From Vicinamibacterales bacterium (GTDB lineage Bacteria; Acidobacteriota; Vicinamibacteria; Vicinamibacterales; Fen-181), in assembly GCA_036504215.1 (NCBI GenBank), contig DASXVO010000005.1, positions 1 through 64,000 on the forward strand: a stretch of DNA of 64,000 nucleotides, given 5' to 3'. A program made the translations under genes and the position numbers. Shown piece after piece: positions 15,874-25,232 of this stretch. Each line of letters starts with the position of its first letter. Positions within the stretch are counted from its first letter, which is position 1. The notes beneath the pieces were generated by a model. The model ran no database searches. It had not been told where the DNA came from and was given only the letters and a program-made list of their open reading frames with translations.

Positions 15874-16710
15874 CTACTGTCCGAGGGAGCGGATCCGCTC
15901 GACGGCGCTCATCACCTCGGTGACCCGCACGCCGTAGTTCCCCGCCACGACGACGACCTCACCGCGGGCAATGATCTTGTCGTTGATCAACACGTCCACC
16001 GGTTCGTCCGGCGACCGGTCGAGGTCGATGACCGAGCCCGGCCCGATGTGGGTGAGCGCCTGCAACGTCATTTCCGTCCTGCCGAAGCGAACGGTCAGCG
16101 GGAGCTCGATGTCGAGAATGACTTCGAGATTGTCGATGCCGCTGTGCGGGGCTCCAGCCGGCGCACGTGGCGCCTGGGCCGACGGCCCGAACGATGACCG
16201 GTCCGCAGGCATCGATATCGACGGGGACGGCGCCTCGGTCGACAACGGGGAGTCGTCGATCCGCGCCCAGCAGCCAAACCGAAGGCTGCTTCCGTCCTCC
16301 ATGGCCACGTCGAAGACCGACGGCGCGTCGGGCGGAAGAACGTCGGCGCGGGTGACCGAACCCTCGACACGGATCTTGGCGCCGGCCGCCACTGGCTTCT
16401 GGCTGAGGCCGCCGGCGGCTTGCCCGATCACCTCGCCCAGGGTGTCCACGACGGCATCGACACCCGGGTCCTCGTCCATCCCCATCAGCCGCCGCGCCAG
16501 TTCGGTGGCGTCGGCCTCGCTGACCGCCAGCGTGAACGTACCGGACAAGGCCCCGCTCATCGCGCAGGTGACCGTCCAGCCCGCGGCCAGCGGGCCCGTG
16601 CTGGCGACTGCGGCTGCATTGCTGCCGAGCAGGGCGCTCACGACGCCCGCCAGTTCGCCGGCCAGCCCGGTAATCAGTTCCTGCTGTCGTTCGGTGTGGC
16701 TTCCGTCCAT
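15874..16710 (-). CDS. FliY-like flagellar switch protein (CheC/CheX-like plus SPOA domain)
   Basis: 278 aa. The N-terminal about 130 residues look like a CheC/CheX or FliY domain (ITGLAGELAGVVSALLGSNAA, AVVDTLGEVIGQAAGGL). The usual catalytic Asn after the Glu of the E-x-x-N motif appears as Gly, so phosphatase activity is doubtful. The C-terminal 80 residues are a SPOA/FliN domain: VILDIELPLTVRFGRTEMTLQALTHIGPGSVIDLDRSPDEPVDVLINDKIIARGEVVVVAGNYGVRVTEV. A second, single-domain FliN is encoded at 25598. ATG 16710 lies 4 nt after the fliM stop; a longer frame would overlap fliM. Confidence 0.85.
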   Translation of the reverse strand: MDGSHTERQQELITGLAGELAGVVSALLGSNAAAVASTGPLAAGWTVTCAMSGALSGTFTLAVSEADATELARRLMGMDEDPGVDAVVDTLGEVIGQAAGGLSQKPVAAGAKIRVEGSVTRADVLPPDAPSVFDVAMEDGSSLRFGCWARIDDSPLSTEAPSPSISMPADRSSFGPSAQAPRAPAGAPHSGIDNLEVILDIELPLTVRFGRTEMTLQALTHIGPGSVIDLDRSPDEPVDVLINDKIIARGEVVVVAGNYGVRVTEVMSAVERIRSLGQ

Positions 16711-16714
16711 CGCC

Positions 16715-17686
16715 TTACTCCGCTTCCTGGCGCAGGCCAAGGCGGTTTACGATCTCGACACCCACGAATCGATTGGACCGGACCGGTCGCCCGGTGTACT
16801 TGGTGACGGCGCCCGCATGCACCTCGATTGGATCGCGTGTCGGCCGGCCCAGGGACAGACAGTCACCCGGCCGCAGCGCGAGCAGGTCGCGGGCTTCGAG
16901 ACGCGTACTGAGCGACGCGCTGATTGAAATCGGGACCTTCGACAGGTTCTCGAAGAGCCGTCGCCTCTCGACGGCCGTCGGGTCGCGGTGCGTCCCGTGC
17001 CATCCTTGGGCGAAACTCGCGCCGACCTGGGCCGGCACGCACAGGTTGAGCATGCCGCGGGTCTCGGCGATCTTGATGTCGAAGACCAGCAGGATGAACA
17101 CTTCGTTGGGCGCGGCCACCTGCAGCATCTGGGGGCGCGTCTCACGCCCATGGATCCGGAAGTGGACGCTGATGATCGGAGCCCACGCTTCCGCCAGATT
17201 CTCCAGAATCAGCTTCACGACCGAGTCGACGACGTTCTGTTCGATCTCCGTCAGGGCCCGGCTCAGCTGTGGCGGGCGGCCGGTGCCCCCCAGCATGCGA
17301 TCGATCATGGCGAAGGCGATGCTGGGATTGAGTTCGAGCGCGCCCAATCCGTCGATCGGCGGCAGGCTGAGCGCGTAGAACGCCGTCGGGTCGGGCAGCG
17401 ACATCAGGAACTCGGAATACGTGAACTGTTCGACCGACACCACACTGACGTCGGTTGCGGATCGCAGGTAGGCTGAAAGCGACGTGGCCACGTTGCGGGC
17501 GAAGCGGTCGTGCAGGAAGTGCAGCGAGCGGATCTGCTCCTTCGAGACGCGGTCGGGGCGCCGGAAGTTGTAGAGCGTGGCTTCGGCGATCACGGCCTCG
17601 GCCGGCTCGCGCGTCGCCTCGCGCTCGATCTCGCGCGCCGATCCCAGCAGCGCGTCGATCTCTTCCTGCGACAGGATCTTTCCCAT
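16715..17686 (-). CDS. fliM: flagellar motor switch protein FliM
   Basis: 323 aa, normal for FliM. The N-terminal GKILSQEEIDALLGSA is the conserved CheY-P binding peptide, so phosphorylated CheY (39207) has a docking site. The middle domain (IRSLHFLHDRFARNVATSLSAYLRSATDVSVVSVEQFTYSEFLMSLPDPTAFYALSLPPIDGLGALELNPSIAFAMIDRMLGG) and the C-terminal SPOA domain are complete. The start abuts the fliA stop with a 1-nt overlap. Confidence 0.97.
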   Translation of the reverse strand: MGKILSQEEIDALLGSAREIEREATREPAEAVIAEATLYNFRRPDRVSKEQIRSLHFLHDRFARNVATSLSAYLRSATDVSVVSVEQFTYSEFLMSLPDPTAFYALSLPPIDGLGALELNPSIAFAMIDRMLGGTGRPPQLSRALTEIEQNVVDSVVKLILENLAEAWAPIISVHFRIHGRETRPQMLQVAAPNEVFILLVFDIKIAETRGMLNLCVPAQVGASFAQGWHGTHRDPTAVERRRLFENLSKVPISISASLSTRLEARDLLALRPGDCLSLGRPTRDPIEVHAGAVTKYTGRPVRSNRFVGVEIVNRLGLRQEAE

Positions 17687-18426
17687 CAGTGTTTCTCCGG
17701 CAACCCGAGCGCCTTCCGCAGGCTTGCGCGCAGGCGCGACAGCGCCAGGGAGCGCAGCTGTGACACCCGCGACTCACTCACCCCCAGCACCTCGCCAATC
17801 TCCGCCATCGTCAGCTCCTCCTCGTAGTAGAGGGCGAGGACGTGGCGTTCGCGTTCTGGCAGTTCGAGGAGGGCGCTGCCCAGCATCTTGCGGAGCTCGC
17901 TGCGGGCCAAGCGTGATTCCGGCCCTTCATCGGGGTCGATGCAGAGTTCGAGGAGCGGGGTGCCGTCCGGGCTCGCGCTGTCCAGCTGGCGCACCGCGCC
18001 GATCTCCAGACCGCGCAACTGCTCGAGCACGCGCGTGTATTCCTCGGCGGACAGGTCCATGGCCGCCGCGATCTCGTGTTCCTCCGGCTCGTGCGCCAGT
18101 TCGTGGCGAAGGCGGGCGATCGTGCCGTCGAGGTCGCGTCGCATCTTGCGCAGCGATCGCGGAGCCCAGTCGAGGTCGCGCAGGGCGTCGAGCATCGCGC
18201 CTTGCAGCCGGCGCCGAGCGAAGGCGTCGAACGGCACGCCCATCGACGGGCGGTAGCGGTGCGCGGCTTCGATCAGGCCGATCACACCGACGCTGATCAG
18301 GTCCGCCAGCTCCACCTGCGAAGGCAGGCGCTGCGCGAGCCGATGCGCCATCGCCTTGACCAGGCCCACGTGCTGCAGCACGAGCTGGTTGCGTTCCGCG
18401 ACATCCGCTTGCTGGGGCGTCGTCAT
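17686..18426 (-). CDS. fliA: RNA polymerase sigma factor for flagellar operons FliA (sigma-28)
   Basis: 246 aa. Sigma-70 family group 3: region 2 (LVLQHVGLVKAMAHRLAQRLPSQVELADLISVGVIGLIEAAHRYRPSMGVPFDAFARRRLQGAMLDALRDLDWAPRS), region 3, and region 4 helix-turn-helix (LPERERHVLALYYEEELTMAEIGEVLGVSESRVSQLRSLALSRLRASL). ATG 18426 overlaps the flhG stop (ATGA), which fixes the start; the longer open frame is a read-through. It would drive the TCAA-N15-GCCGATTA promoters listed here and is restrained by FlgM. Confidence 0.96.
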   Translation of the reverse strand: MTTPQQADVAERNQLVLQHVGLVKAMAHRLAQRLPSQVELADLISVGVIGLIEAAHRYRPSMGVPFDAFARRRLQGAMLDALRDLDWAPRSLRKMRRDLDGTIARLRHELAHEPEEHEIAAAMDLSAEEYTRVLEQLRGLEIGAVRQLDSASPDGTPLLELCIDPDEGPESRLARSELRKMLGSALLELPERERHVLALYYEEELTMAEIGEVLGVSESRVSQLRSLALSRLRASLRKALGLPEKH

Positions 18427-19289
18427 GCGCACCGCTGCACCTCCACTCCACCGGAGCCGGCCGTTGCTTTCACTCCCGGCGGCACCAGTCGGAGCCCCGG
18501 ACCGCCGCTCGGACCCAGGTTCGCGATCCGCGACGCCAGCACTCGGAAGCACCGGCTCGCGGGAGACTGTGGCCGATGATCCACGATTGGCCGCTGCACG
18601 AGCACGGCCTCACGAACGGCCGGATCGTAGGGCACGTAGCCGTAGTACCGAAGCCCGCGATTGAGGAACCGTGTGGCTGCGACATCGAGCTGGCGATAGA
18701 CCAGTTCTCCCTCGTCCGCATCGCGCGCCCCGTTCACGAGAATCGCAATGTCCTTGGTGGCGTCGGCCAGGGTCAGCACTTTCACCATCGCGTAGGCATC
18801 GACCATCGCGCTCGGCTCGAGCGACGTGACGACGAGCACGCGTTGGGCACTGATGAGCAGTTGCACCACGTTGTCCGACAGACCGGCGGCCGTGTCGATG
18901 AGCAGATAGTCCAGATTGAGACACAGGCGCTGCAACCCGTCGGCCAGTCTGAGCCACTGCGCCTCTGTCAGGGCGGTCAGGTCACGCAACCCGGAACTTG
19001 CCGGAATGATCTTCACCCCAAACGGGCCGTCGACGAGGATGTCCTCGATCTCCCGCTCGCCCGCCAGCATGTGCCCCAGGTGGTAAGCCGGCGCCAGACC
19101 GAGCAGGACGTCGACGTTGCCCAGTCCGAAATCGGCGTCGAGAATCGCCACGCGATGGCGAAGACGCGCCAGCGCGACCGCCAGGTTGATGACGACACTC
19201 GTCTTCCCGACGCCGCCCTTGCCGCTCGTGACGGCGATCGTCGTGGCGCCCTTCCGGTCCCCGGTCGTGGTGTCGATGGAAGCCGTCAT
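18423..19289 (-). CDS. flhG: MinD-like ATPase FlhG (FleN/YlxH)
   Basis: 288 aa. It is a deviant Walker A ParA/MinD-type ATPase (IAVTSGKGGVGKTSVVINLAVAL) with ILDADFGLGNVDVLLGL and LIDTAAG motifs. FlhG sets flagellar number together with FlhF. ATG 19289 overlaps the flhF stop by 4 nt, so I prefer it to the in-frame start at 19331. A C-terminal tail after residue about 255 is Gly/Pro-rich. Confidence 0.93.
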   Translation of the reverse strand: MTASIDTTTGDRKGATTIAVTSGKGGVGKTSVVINLAVALARLRHRVAILDADFGLGNVDVLLGLAPAYHLGHMLAGEREIEDILVDGPFGVKIIPASSGLRDLTALTEAQWLRLADGLQRLCLNLDYLLIDTAAGLSDNVVQLLISAQRVLVVTSLEPSAMVDAYAMVKVLTLADATKDIAILVNGARDADEGELVYRQLDVAATRFLNRGLRYYGYVPYDPAVREAVLVQRPIVDHRPQSPASRCFRVLASRIANLGPSGGPGLRLVPPGVKATAGSGGVEVQRCA

Positions 19290-20284
19290 GCCGCGTCTCC
19301 CGCCTGGCCCAATTCCTCGCCGAGGACGCACGCCGCCAGAACCGGTGGCGTGGCGCGCGCGAGATCCTCGGGCACACGTTGTCCCGTTCCCAGGAACGAA
19401 ATCGCCAACTGATGCTCACGTAACGTGCGCAGCAGCGGCGAGATGCTGCCGGCCTCGTCCAACCGCGTCAGCGCGACGCAATCGGGCCGCGCCAGCTCGA
19501 AGCTGTCCAGCAGCCGATCGAGTGCGTCAGACGACGTCGTGGCCGGAACGACCAGGTGCGTGCGCACGCCCCGACGTCCGGCGAGCAGATCGAACATCTC
19601 GCGAGCGGCCCGGTCGCGCGGTGACCGTCCGGCGGTGTCGACCAGCACGGGACACGACGAAGGCTTGGCGAAGACCTGTTCGATTTCGCTGGGCGCCCGG
19701 ACGACACGGAAGGAGGACCCGATGATGTCGGCGTAGAGGCGCAGTTGTTCCACCGCACCCACCCGGTAGCCATCGGCCGCCACCAGGCCCAGGCGCCTTC
19801 CGTGGGCGGCCCGCTCCTGCGCGGCGATCTTCGCGATGGTGGTCGTCTTGCCGGCGCCCGGAGGGCCAACGAAGACCTCGACCGGCACCAGACTGTCGCT
19901 CCCGGCGGCCATCGACCCGAGGCACTGCGCCAGCGCCCGGCGGATCGTGGGGACGGAGGCCCCGCGCCGCCCGCTCCGGGGCACGGCCTCGTAGACGCGC
20001 CGGGCCAGTTCGGCATCGACGCCGGCGGCGACCAATCGGGCGATGATTTCGTTGTCTGCGGCAGGAGCTTTGGGCCGTCCGGCCCCGTCAGCTGGTCGGT
20101 TTTCCGACACCGATGGTCGGTCCACGGCCGCTGTAACCTCGATCTCCCGCCCCCCCATCCAGCCTGACACGCCTCGTTTCGCCACCATCCTGGTGGAGAG
20201 AACGAGCGCGCTCGGCCCGAGATCCGCGCGGACCCGCGCCAGCGCTTCACGCACGGTTGGCATCCGATATCTCTTCAGGTGCAT
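19286..20284 (-). CDS. flhF: SRP-family GTPase FlhF
   Basis: 332 aa. FlhF places new flagella at the right cell site. The N-terminal B domain starts MHLKRYRMPTVREALARVRADLGPSALVLSTR and has the usual basic patch. The NG domain has the P-loop VGPPGAGKTTTIAKIAAQ, G2/G3 (DTAGRSPRDRAA), and the ALTRLDEAGSISPLL loop where TKxD would sit. It is followed directly by flhG, its regulator. Confidence 0.94.
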   Translation of the reverse strand: MHLKRYRMPTVREALARVRADLGPSALVLSTRMVAKRGVSGWMGGREIEVTAAVDRPSVSENRPADGAGRPKAPAADNEIIARLVAAGVDAELARRVYEAVPRSGRRGASVPTIRRALAQCLGSMAAGSDSLVPVEVFVGPPGAGKTTTIAKIAAQERAAHGRRLGLVAADGYRVGAVEQLRLYADIIGSSFRVVRAPSEIEQVFAKPSSCPVLVDTAGRSPRDRAAREMFDLLAGRRGVRTHLVVPATTSSDALDRLLDSFELARPDCVALTRLDEAGSISPLLRTLREHQLAISFLGTGQRVPEDLARATPPVLAACVLGEELGQAGDAA

Positions 20285-20285
20285 G

Positions 20286-22322
20286 TCAATCCAGCACTGA
20301 AAGCACGGTCACCCGAATTTGTGATGGCACTTCGTTGTGCGACAGCACCGCGACCTGGGGGAGCACCCTGGCGAACAGCCGCCAGAAATGAGGTCGGAGT
20401 GCTGGCGTGCACAGAAGCACAGGCTGTGCCACGGCGGTTTCGATCACGCGGGCAATCTTGGTGGCCAGGCGCTGGGCGTCGTTCGGGTCCACCGCCAGAA
20501 CGGTCCCGTGCTCGGTCCGCACGACGGATTGCAGCAGCCGGTCTTCGAGCGCGGGCGCCAGGCTGATGACCGGGAGCTCCCCACGCTCGTTTTGATACTG
20601 CTTGCAGATCACGCGGCCGAGCACCGACCGCACCGACTCGGTTATGGCGTCCGGGTCCTTGGTCGCCGATGCGCTGTCGCTGATCGCCTCGAGGATGGTC
20701 GCCAAATCTTTGACGGCCACACGCTCGCGGAGCAGGTTCCGCAGGACGCGCTGGATCTCGCCGAGCGACACCACCTTCGGCACGAGGTCCTCGACGAGCT
20801 TCGGCGAGGTCTGAGAGACCCGGTCCACCATTTCCTTCACCTGCTGGCGTCCGAGCAGTTCCGGCAGGAACGTCCGAATGGACTCTGACAAGTGCGTCGA
20901 CACGGCCGTCGTTGGATCGACCACGGTATAACCGGCATTGGTCGCCTGATCCCGATGGTCTTGGGGAATCCACCACGCCGGGAGGCCGAACGCAGGTTCC
21001 CGAGTCGAGATACCCTCGAGACCGGCGGCCGCAGTGCCGGGGTTGATGGCGAGCAGACGGTCGGGATAGAGCTCGCCCCGAGCCACCTCGACGCCCTTCA
21101 AGAGAATCGAGTACACCCGCGGCCCGAGTTGCAGGTTGTCGGCGATGTGGACCGGAGGCACGACGATACCGGTTTCCGTTGCGATCTGGCGACGGATGGC
21201 GCGCACGCGGGTCAGCAGCGTGCCGCCCTGCTTCTCGTCCACCATCGCGATCAACGCATACCCGACCTCGACGCTGAGCGGATCGACGCCGATCGCCGAC
21301 TCGATGGAATCTGGCGGTGGGCCGGCCGGCTTGTCTTCCTCGACGGCCACGGTCTCTGGCGCTGACTTGGTCGCATACGCGGCGCCCCCGAGCAGCGCCG
21401 CCACGAACAGGAACGGGAACTTGGGGAGGCCCGGGATCAGCGCGAGGGTCACGAGCACCCCGGCCGCGATGACCAGCGGGCGCGAGCGCGCCAGCAACTG
21501 CACCGCCACCTCTTCACCGAGGTGGGATTCCGACGCCGCCCGCGTCGTGATGAGACCGCCCGACATCGAGACGAGGAGCGCGGGAATCGATGTCACCAGC
21601 CCCTCACCGACGGTCAGGATGGTGTAGGTCTTGGCGGCCGTGGCGAGATCGAGCCCGTGCTGCATCACGCCGATGATCAGGCCGGCGATGATGTTGACCG
21701 CGGTGATCAGGATGGCGGCGACCGCGTCCCGCTGTGTGAACCTGATGGCGCCGTCCATCGCGCCGTAGAAGTCGGCTTCCCGCCGTATCAGTTCACGTCG
21801 CGCCTTCGCGTCCTTGTCGTCGATCAGCCCGGCGTTCAGGTCCGCGTCAATCGCCATCTGTTTGCCGGGCAGCGCATCGAGGGTGAACCGCGCCGTCACC
21901 TCCGAGATGCGGACCGCGCCGTGGTTGATGACGACGAACTGAATCGTGATCAACACCAGGAACACGACGACGCCGACGACGAAGTTGCCGCCGACCACGA
22001 ACTGGCCGAACGACATGATCACGTTGCCGGCAGACTCGACGCCCTCGGCGCCGTGGAGGAGCACAAGGCGGGTCGAGGCGACGTTCAGTGACAGGCGCAA
22101 CAGGGTGAGGACCAGCAGCAGCGACGGAAACACGGAGAACTGCACGGGCTGCCGGATGTACAACGCCGTCAGCAGCAGCACCACCGCGAGGCCAATATCC
22201 ATCGACAGCAACAGGTCGAGGAGAAGCGGCGGCAGCGGCACGATCATCAAGAGGACGACCGACAGCACCGCGGCCGGCGCCAGCATGTGGGTGAAATGGA
22301 ACGGATGTTCGGCTTCTGCCAT
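20286..22322 (-). CDS. flhA: flagellar export gate protein FlhA
   Basis: 678 aa. FlhA forms the nonameric export gate. Several TM helices fill residues 10-320, including LSLNVASTRLVLLHG and the FHIPEP-type region (VMSFGQFVVGGNFVVGVVVFLVLITIQFVVINHGAVRISEVTARFTLDALPGKQMAIDADLNAGLID). The C-terminal cytosolic domain follows a linker at about residue 330. ATG 22322 (MAEAEHPFHF) has AGGCGAGG upstream; a start 16 codons earlier has no obvious RBS. Confidence 0.96.
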   Translation of the reverse strand: MAEAEHPFHFTHMLAPAAVLSVVLLMIVPLPPLLLDLLLSMDIGLAVVLLLTALYIRQPVQFSVFPSLLLVLTLLRLSLNVASTRLVLLHGAEGVESAGNVIMSFGQFVVGGNFVVGVVVFLVLITIQFVVINHGAVRISEVTARFTLDALPGKQMAIDADLNAGLIDDKDAKARRELIRREADFYGAMDGAIRFTQRDAVAAILITAVNIIAGLIIGVMQHGLDLATAAKTYTILTVGEGLVTSIPALLVSMSGGLITTRAASESHLGEEVAVQLLARSRPLVIAAGVLVTLALIPGLPKFPFLFVAALLGGAAYATKSAPETVAVEEDKPAGPPPDSIESAIGVDPLSVEVGYALIAMVDEKQGGTLLTRVRAIRRQIATETGIVVPPVHIADNLQLGPRVYSILLKGVEVARGELYPDRLLAINPGTAAAGLEGISTREPAFGLPAWWIPQDHRDQATNAGYTVVDPTTAVSTHLSESIRTFLPELLGRQQVKEMVDRVSQTSPKLVEDLVPKVVSLGEIQRVLRNLLRERVAVKDLATILEAISDSASATKDPDAITESVRSVLGRVICKQYQNERGELPVISLAPALEDRLLQSVVRTEHGTVLAVDPNDAQRLATKIARVIETAVAQPVLLCTPALRPHFWRLFARVLPQVAVLSHNEVPSQIRVTVLSVLD

Positions 22323-22376
22323 GGACCTCGCCTCGAGGTACCGCGGGCCCGGAGGTCCGCGGGACGACACCGGTTG

Positions 22377-23441
22377 CTAGAGCGCCAATTGCTTCAATCG
22401 AATCAGGTAGGCCAGGACCTCCGCGACGGCCTCGAACAGCGCCGCCGGGATGAATTCGCCCACCTCGACCGACTTGTACAGCGACTGCGCGAGCGGCACG
22501 TTCTCGACCATCGGCACACCGTGCTCGCGCGCAACCGCCTTGATTTTCTGTGCCAGGAAGCCCCGGCCTTTCGCGATCACCCGCGGCGCAGCCATCCCGG
22601 CGCGCTGATACTCGAGGGCGACCGCGTAATGGGTCGGGTTCGTGATGATGACCGTCGCCTTGGGCACCGCCGCCATCATCCGCTTGCGCGCCATCGTCAT
22701 CATCACCTGGCGCACGCGTGCCTTGATCTCGGGGTTGCCCTCCATCATCTTCATGTCGTCCTTGACTTCCTGCTTGGTCATCATCAGCGACTTCGTGTGC
22801 CGCCAACGCTGAATGCCGTAGTCGGCGCCGGCCACGAACAGCATGGCCAGGGCCGACTGACGCAGGAGCCGCTCGACGTCCCCCCAGCCGACGATCGCGG
22901 CCTGGAACGGCGACATGCGCGCATAGCGGGCGTTGTCGAGCAGGTTCGCCTCGATCACGCGGTAGCTGATGAAGGTGAGGACGGTGACGAGAACAATCAT
23001 CTTCAAGGTGTCGATGCCGCCGCCGGAGAACCCGAGCTTCTTCGCGCCCGTGACCGGGTTGAGCTTGCTGAAGTTCAGCTGCAACGCCTCGCTCGCGAAG
23101 ACCCAGCCACTCTGCGCGGTGAACAACGCGATGACGGTGACCATCGCCGTGAGGGCCACCGGGGCCACCAGCACCAGGAGCGTGCGCAGGCCGTCGAGCG
23201 CGAGCGAGCCAACCTCGTCGAACATGAGGTCGTGCGCAGGAAATCGGTGCATCTGGCTCAGCGCGTTGCCAACGGCCCGGCCGAGCCCCTCCATCATCCA
23301 GGCGCCGCTCCACCCGAGCGCCACGAGCACCGCCGCGAGCGTGCCGGCCTGAACGAGGTCGCGACTGCGCGCAACCTGGCCCTTCTTGCGGGCATCCCGC
23401 AGGCGGCGTCCGGTCGGTTTCTCAGTGCGATCAGTGGCCAT
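22377..23441 (-). CDS. flhB: flagellar export switch protein FlhB
   Basis: 354 aa. Four TM helices lie in the N-terminal half. The cytosolic domain has the autocleavage motif NPTH (VIITNPTHYAVALEY, about residue 267), needed for the switch from hook to filament substrates in concert with FliK. The N-terminus TDRTEKPTGRRLRDARKKGQVARSRDL is typical. It lies 12 nt after fliR. Confidence 0.96.
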   Translation of the reverse strand: MATDRTEKPTGRRLRDARKKGQVARSRDLVQAGTLAAVLVALGWSGAWMMEGLGRAVGNALSQMHRFPAHDLMFDEVGSLALDGLRTLLVLVAPVALTAMVTVIALFTAQSGWVFASEALQLNFSKLNPVTGAKKLGFSGGGIDTLKMIVLVTVLTFISYRVIEANLLDNARYARMSPFQAAIVGWGDVERLLRQSALAMLFVAGADYGIQRWRHTKSLMMTKQEVKDDMKMMEGNPEIKARVRQVMMTMARKRMMAAVPKATVIITNPTHYAVALEYQRAGMAAPRVIAKGRGFLAQKIKAVAREHGVPMVENVPLAQSLYKSVEVGEFIPAALFEAVAEVLAYLIRLKQLAL

Positions 23442-23453
23442 CGACTCGGCTCT

Positions 23454-24212
23454 CTACCTGAATCCGTACGCCAGACGGCCGGCCAGTTCGAGGGCCGGCA
23501 TCACGAGACGCGTCACCACGCTCGGCACGACTCCGACGGCCGCTGCCAGTGCCACGAGGCCTGCCAGCAGCCGGATCGGGAACCCAATCACCATCAGATT
23601 CAGGGCCGGAGCCGCGCGGGAGATGAGGCCAACGGCCAACTCGGCCACGAGCAGCACGATGACGATGGGCGCCGCCATCTGCGTGCCGAAGACGAACAGG
23701 AGGCCGAGCAGCGCCGCCACACTGGTGGCCATCTGGGAATCGACGTGGCCGATGCCGATCGGCATTGCCTGATACGATTCGGCCAGGGCGCGCAGGAGCG
23801 CGTGGTGGCCGTTGATGCCGAGAAACGTGAGAAGCGTGATGCTGCTGTAGAGCGCGGCAATCAGGTTGTTCCGCGCCCCGGTCTGAGGATCCACCGTCGC
23901 CGCGTACGCGAACCCCAGCTGGAAGCCGGTCAACTGCCCCGCCAACTCGGCTCCAGCCATCAGGATGCGGATCGAGAGGCCCAGCGCCAGCCCGATGGCC
24001 GCCTCGCGGATGGCCATCACCGTCAGGGCGGCCAGCGTGAGGCTGGCCGGCATGGCGACGGTCGGCGAGATGGCGATGCCAAGCACCACCGACAGGCCGA
24101 CCTTCACCGGCACCGGCGTGTACTGGCCACCGAAGGGCGGAGCGGTCGCAACCAGGAATCCTGGCCGGATCAGCAGGAGGGCGAGCCGGGTGATGATCGC
24201 GAGATCGATCAC
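23454..24212 (-). CDS. fliR: flagellar export apparatus protein FliR
   Basis: 252 aa, a multi-spanning membrane protein of the export gate (TRLALLLIRPGFLVATAPPFGGQYTPVPVKVGLSVVLGIAISP and ELAGQLTGFQLGFAYAATVDPQTGARNNLIAALYSSITLLTFL match FliR). It starts with GTG at 24212, overlapping the fliQ stop by 4 nt. Confidence 0.95.
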   Translation of the reverse strand: MIDLAIITRLALLLIRPGFLVATAPPFGGQYTPVPVKVGLSVVLGIAISPTVAMPASLTLAALTVMAIREAAIGLALGLSIRILMAGAELAGQLTGFQLGFAYAATVDPQTGARNNLIAALYSSITLLTFLGINGHHALLRALAESYQAMPIGIGHVDSQMATSVAALLGLLFVFGTQMAAPIVIVLLVAELAVGLISRAAPALNLMVIGFPIRLLAGLVALAAAVGVVPSVVTRLVMPALELAGRLAYGFR

Positions 24213-24478
24213 CGAATGAACTCCGGAAGGCGCTCAATCAGGTGTCGCGAGAACCCGCTCACGACCCGGAGCATCCAGGGAAACGTCAGCGCGAACACGA
24301 CGAAGATGACGGCCGCACGAGGGATGAACGCCAGGATATTGTCCTGGATCGACGTGACGGTCTGGAAGATGCTGATCAACACGCCGACGGCCAGTCCGGC
24401 CAGGAGCATGGGCAGGCTCACGATCACAGCCATCTCGATCGCCTGACGAACGACACCGACAACCAGGGCTTCGGGCAC
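24209..24478 (-). CDS. fliQ: flagellar export apparatus protein FliQ
   Basis: 89 aa with two TM hairpin helices, exactly the FliQ family size. The core VIVSLPMLLAGLAVGVLISIFQTVTSIQDNILAFIPRAAVIFVVF is highly conserved. It begins with GTG at 24478, 13 nt after fliP, and is translationally coupled to fliR. Confidence 0.95.
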   Translation of the reverse strand: MPEALVVGVVRQAIEMAVIVSLPMLLAGLAVGVLISIFQTVTSIQDNILAFIPRAAVIFVVFALTFPWMLRVVSGFSRHLIERLPEFIR

Positions 24479-24491
24479 AGCGTTCTCCGAA

Positions 24492-25232
24492 TCAGAAGAA
24501 GCTACGAACCACCGACGACACGAGCAGGTTCCATCCGTCGATCATCACGAAGAGCAGCACCTTGAACGGCAGCGAGATCATCGCAGGCGGCAGCTGCATC
24601 ATGCCCATCGAGAGCAGCGTCGTCGACACGACGAGATCGATGAGCAGGAACGGGATGAACAGGAAGAAACCCATCTGGAACCCGGTCTTCAATTCCGAGA
24701 TGACGAACGCGGGAATGACGGCGCGCATGGGCAGGTCGTCACGGGTCTTCGGCCGCTCTATCTTCGCGAACTGCGCGAAGAGCGCCAGGTCGGCCTCGCG
24801 CGTCTGCTTCAGCATGAACTCGCGCAAGGGCGGCATGGCCCGCAGCACCGCCTCGTTGACGTCGATCTGCCCGGCAAGCGCCGGCTGGACCGCCGTCGCG
24901 TTGATCCGGTCGCCCACGGGCGCCATGATGAACACGGTCAGAAACAGCGTCAGGCCCATCAGAATCTGGTTCGACGGCATTTCCTGTGTGCCCAGTGCCT
25001 GTCTGAGAAAATGAAAGACGATCGCGATCCGGGTGAACGACGTCATCGTCACCAGGACTGCCGGCAGGAACGTGAGCAGCGTCATGAGGAGGACGATCTG
25101 GAGGGGCGCCGAGACCTTGCCCACACCGTCCAGCGTGACGTCGATACGGGGCGCCGCTCCTTGCTGCGCGAACGCCGGGGCCGCGAGCACCGTGAACAGC
25201 AGGACGACGATGAGGAAGAGAATCCGTTTCAC
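24492..25232 (-). CDS. fliP: flagellar export apparatus protein FliP
   Basis: 246 aa. A cleavable signal (RILFLIVVLLFTVLAAPAFAQQ) is followed by the FliP core (LQIVLLMTLLTFLPAVLVTMTSFTRIAIVFHFLRQALGTQEMPSNQILMGLTLFLTVFIM and VIPAFVISELKTGFQMGFFLFIPFLLIDLVVSTTLLSMGMMQLPP). The frame is open further upstream, but GTG 25232 overlaps the fliO stop (GTGA) and begins the signal peptide. Confidence 0.95.
   Translation of the reverse strand: MKRILFLIVVLLFTVLAAPAFAQQGAAPRIDVTLDGVGKVSAPLQIVLLMTLLTFLPAVLVTMTSFTRIAIVFHFLRQALGTQEMPSNQILMGLTLFLTVFIMAPVGDRINATAVQPALAGQIDVNEAVLRAMPPLREFMLKQTREADLALFAQFAKIERPKTRDDLPMRAVIPAFVISELKTGFQMGFFLFIPFLLIDLVVSTTLLSMGMMQLPPAMISLPFKVLLFVMIDGWNLLVSSVVRSFF

Noticed and set aside
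22287-24446. 719-codon plus-strand frame opposite flhB, fliR and fliQ
   Set aside because: His/Arg/Gln-rich composition without domains; it is a GC-rich antisense shadow of conserved membrane-protein genes.
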